Assembly: GCA_964247975.1 (NCBI GenBank)
Contig: CAXTWH010000025.1
Coordinates: 1 to 64,000, forward strand
DNA length: 64,000 bases
Direction: 5' to 3'
Source of the DNA: KBS-96 sp964247975
Lineage (GTDB): Bacteria > Acidobacteriota > Terriglobia > Bryobacterales > Bryobacteraceae
Position 1 is the stretch's first letter, and each line of letters opens with the position of its first letter. Positions 62,942 to 64,000 of the stretch are shown in pieces. Under the pieces are notes generated by a model. The model saw only the letters and a program-made list of their open reading frames with translations. It was not told where the DNA came from and did not search any database. The position numbers were made by a program, and so were the translations under genes.

Positions 62942-64000
62942 ATGCCGACCCATTCCCTAGCTGTTGAAATTGCAAAAGTTCTGCATTGCGAAGGTCACCA
63001 AGCATATTTAGTGGGCGGCTGCGTTCGCGACCGTCTGCTCGGCCAGACGCCGAAGGATTACGACATCGCTACTGACGCCGTACCGGATGAGATCACTTCC
63101 TATTTTACCCGTTCTGATCTGGTGGGGGCGCATTTCGGCGTAGTTTTAATACACGGCGAGGGGCAGGATCAAGTGGAAGTAGCCACATTCCGCAGCGACG
63201 GCGCTTATCGGGATGGCCGGCGGCCTGACCAGGTGCAGTTTGAAACGGACCCGCGCCAGGATGCCCTTCGGCGGGATTTTACGATTAACGCCTTGTTTGA
63301 AGACCCGATTTCCGGCGAAGTGCTGGATTTTGTGGAAGGGCAGCAGGATCTGCGAACAGGCATCGTGCGGGCCATCGGAGACCCGGAACGAAGGTTCACG
63401 GAAGACCACCTGCGAATGCTGCGGGCAGTGCGTTTTGCGGCAAGGCTCGATTTTACAATTCACCCGGATACTATGCAGGCGATTCAGCGGCTGGCTACAA
63501 GAATTACGACCATTTCAGCGGAAAGAATCCGGGCAGAGCTGGTTCGAATTCTTACGGAAGGCCATCCGAGGCGAGGGATGGAGTTGCTGGACGAAAGCGG
63601 ATTATTACCAATATTGCTGCCAGAAGTTAAGGCATTACAAGGAGTGGAGCAGCCTCCGCAGTATCACCCTGAGGGAGATGTGTGGACGCATACCCTTATG
63701 ATGCTTGATATGTTGCACAATCCCAGCCCAACTCTGGCAATGGGGGTTCTGCTGCATGATATTGGCAAGCCGCCCACTTTCAGCAGAACGGACCGAATTC
63801 GTTTTAACGGCCATGCGGAAACGGGAACTGTGATGGCAAAAAAAATTTTGGGCCGCTTGAAGTTTTCGCGCGATGAAAGCGAACAGGTGCAAGCACTAGT
63901 GGCTAATCATATGCGGTTTAAGGATGTTCCGCAGATGAAAGAGAGCACTCGAAAGCGCTTTCTGAGACTGCCTTATTTTGATGAGCATCTGGAGCTTCAC
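62942..64000 (+). CDS. CCA tRNA nucleotidyltransferase / poly(A) polymerase family, partial at window end
   Basis: The first 353 codons of a class II nucleotidyltransferase that adds or repairs the tRNA CCA end (a poly(A) polymerase role is possible). YLVGGCVRDRLLGQTPKDYDIATD carries the Gly-rich loop and the catalytic aspartates (quoted here in part: VGGCVRDRLLG and DYDIAT). LRRDFTINAL, LRMLRAVRFAARL and ISAERIRAELVRIL follow. An HD phosphohydrolase domain begins around LLHDIGKPPTF. ATG 62942 directly precedes PTHSLAVEI. The gene runs off the window in frame. Confidence 0.92.
   Translation, partial: MPTHSLAVEIAKVLHCEGHQAYLVGGCVRDRLLGQTPKDYDIATDAVPDEITSYFTRSDLVGAHFGVVLIHGEGQDQVEVATFRSDGAYRDGRRPDQVQFETDPRQDALRRDFTINALFEDPISGEVLDFVEGQQDLRTGIVRAIGDPERRFTEDHLRMLRAVRFAARLDFTIHPDTMQAIQRLATRITTISAERIRAELVRILTEGHPRRGMELLDESGLLPILLPEVKALQGVEQPPQYHPEGDVWTHTLMMLDMLHNPSPTLAMGVLLHDIGKPPTFSRTDRIRFNGHAETGTVMAKKILGRLKFSRDESEQVQALVANHMRFKDVPQMKESTRKRFLRLPYFDEHLELH

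Noticed and set aside
1..64000. tRNA, rRNA, CRISPR arrays and prophage genes
   Set aside because: Looked for on both strands by eye: no cloverleaf-like arms with CCA-type ends, no rRNA landmarks, no evenly spaced repeats and no phage structural or integrase genes were recognised. A dedicated search (tRNAscan, Infernal) could still find a small RNA gene missed here.

Overview
The window looks like a chromosomal segment of an Acidobacteriota member, probably class Terriglobia. The evidence is an 'orphan' MacB-like permease of the acidobacterial duplicated type (ADOP) paired with a PadR regulator, an Oar-like TonB receptor with an N-terminal carboxypeptidase-regulatory domain, a secreted protein fragment with HAF repeats, and overall moderate GC. 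No rRNA, tRNA or CRISPR array was recognised. The organism assignment is inference from gene content only.

Layout. (1) 0.2-7.9 kb, minus strand: a complete, tightly overlapping chemotaxis operon in the order MCP-cheW-cheA-cheR-cheD-cheY-cheX-cheB. (2) 8.1-10.6 kb, plus strand: a satellite module with a ruined CheY-like receiver gene, an intact second CheX and a second MCP. (3) 10.7-26.3 kb: an accessory, decay-rich stretch. It holds an ABC substrate-binding protein fragment, an AhpD-like fragment, an intact TonB receptor plus exported AhpD-like protein, a frameshifted glycosyltransferase, a frameshifted ECF sigma factor, two DJ-1/PfpI-superfamily genes (one fused to an AraC domain), a Tat-exported metallo-hydrolase, an internally deleted nitronate monooxygenase, an SDR gene with an in-frame amber codon, an NTF2-like protein, an exported acetolactate decarboxylase and an IS630 transposase remnant. 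Three copies of a 25-bp motif lie in intergenic spaces here.

(4) 26.5-31.7 kb, minus strand: a DNA repair operon exonuclease-ligase-Lhr helicase, lacking the phosphoesterase (MPE) often found with it. (5) 31.8-37.4 kb, plus strand: a membrane/thioredoxin-fold fusion protein, a type II NADH dehydrogenase, then PadR-ADOP with a perfect palindrome on the padR start codon. (6) 37.4-43.3 kb, minus strand: a small exported protein, anmK-mutS, and glutamate dehydrogenase. (7) 44.5-45.8 kb: a UPF0175/PIN toxin-antitoxin pair bracketed by two directly repeated 99-bp palindromic elements. (8) 45.8-54.4 kb: housekeeping genes (inorganic pyrophosphatase, pyruvate kinase, undecaprenyl-diphosphatase, FtsK, glycogen synthase) and a type 1 periplasmic-binding-fold protein. 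(9) 54.5-64 kb: a broken HAF-repeat gene, an exported unknown, an XPB-like helicase with its DUF790/Bax1 partner, an amidase, ribosomal protein bS21, a zinc-ribbon protein, an APC transporter with a cytosolic tail, and the start of a tRNA nucleotidyltransferase cut by the window end.

The most notable points are the two uncommon DNA-repair modules (Lhr-Lig-Exo and XPB-Bax1) within about 30 kb, the repeat-bracketed toxin-antitoxin cassette, the intergenic 25-bp motif family, and the concentration of partly decayed genes between 8 and 26 kb.
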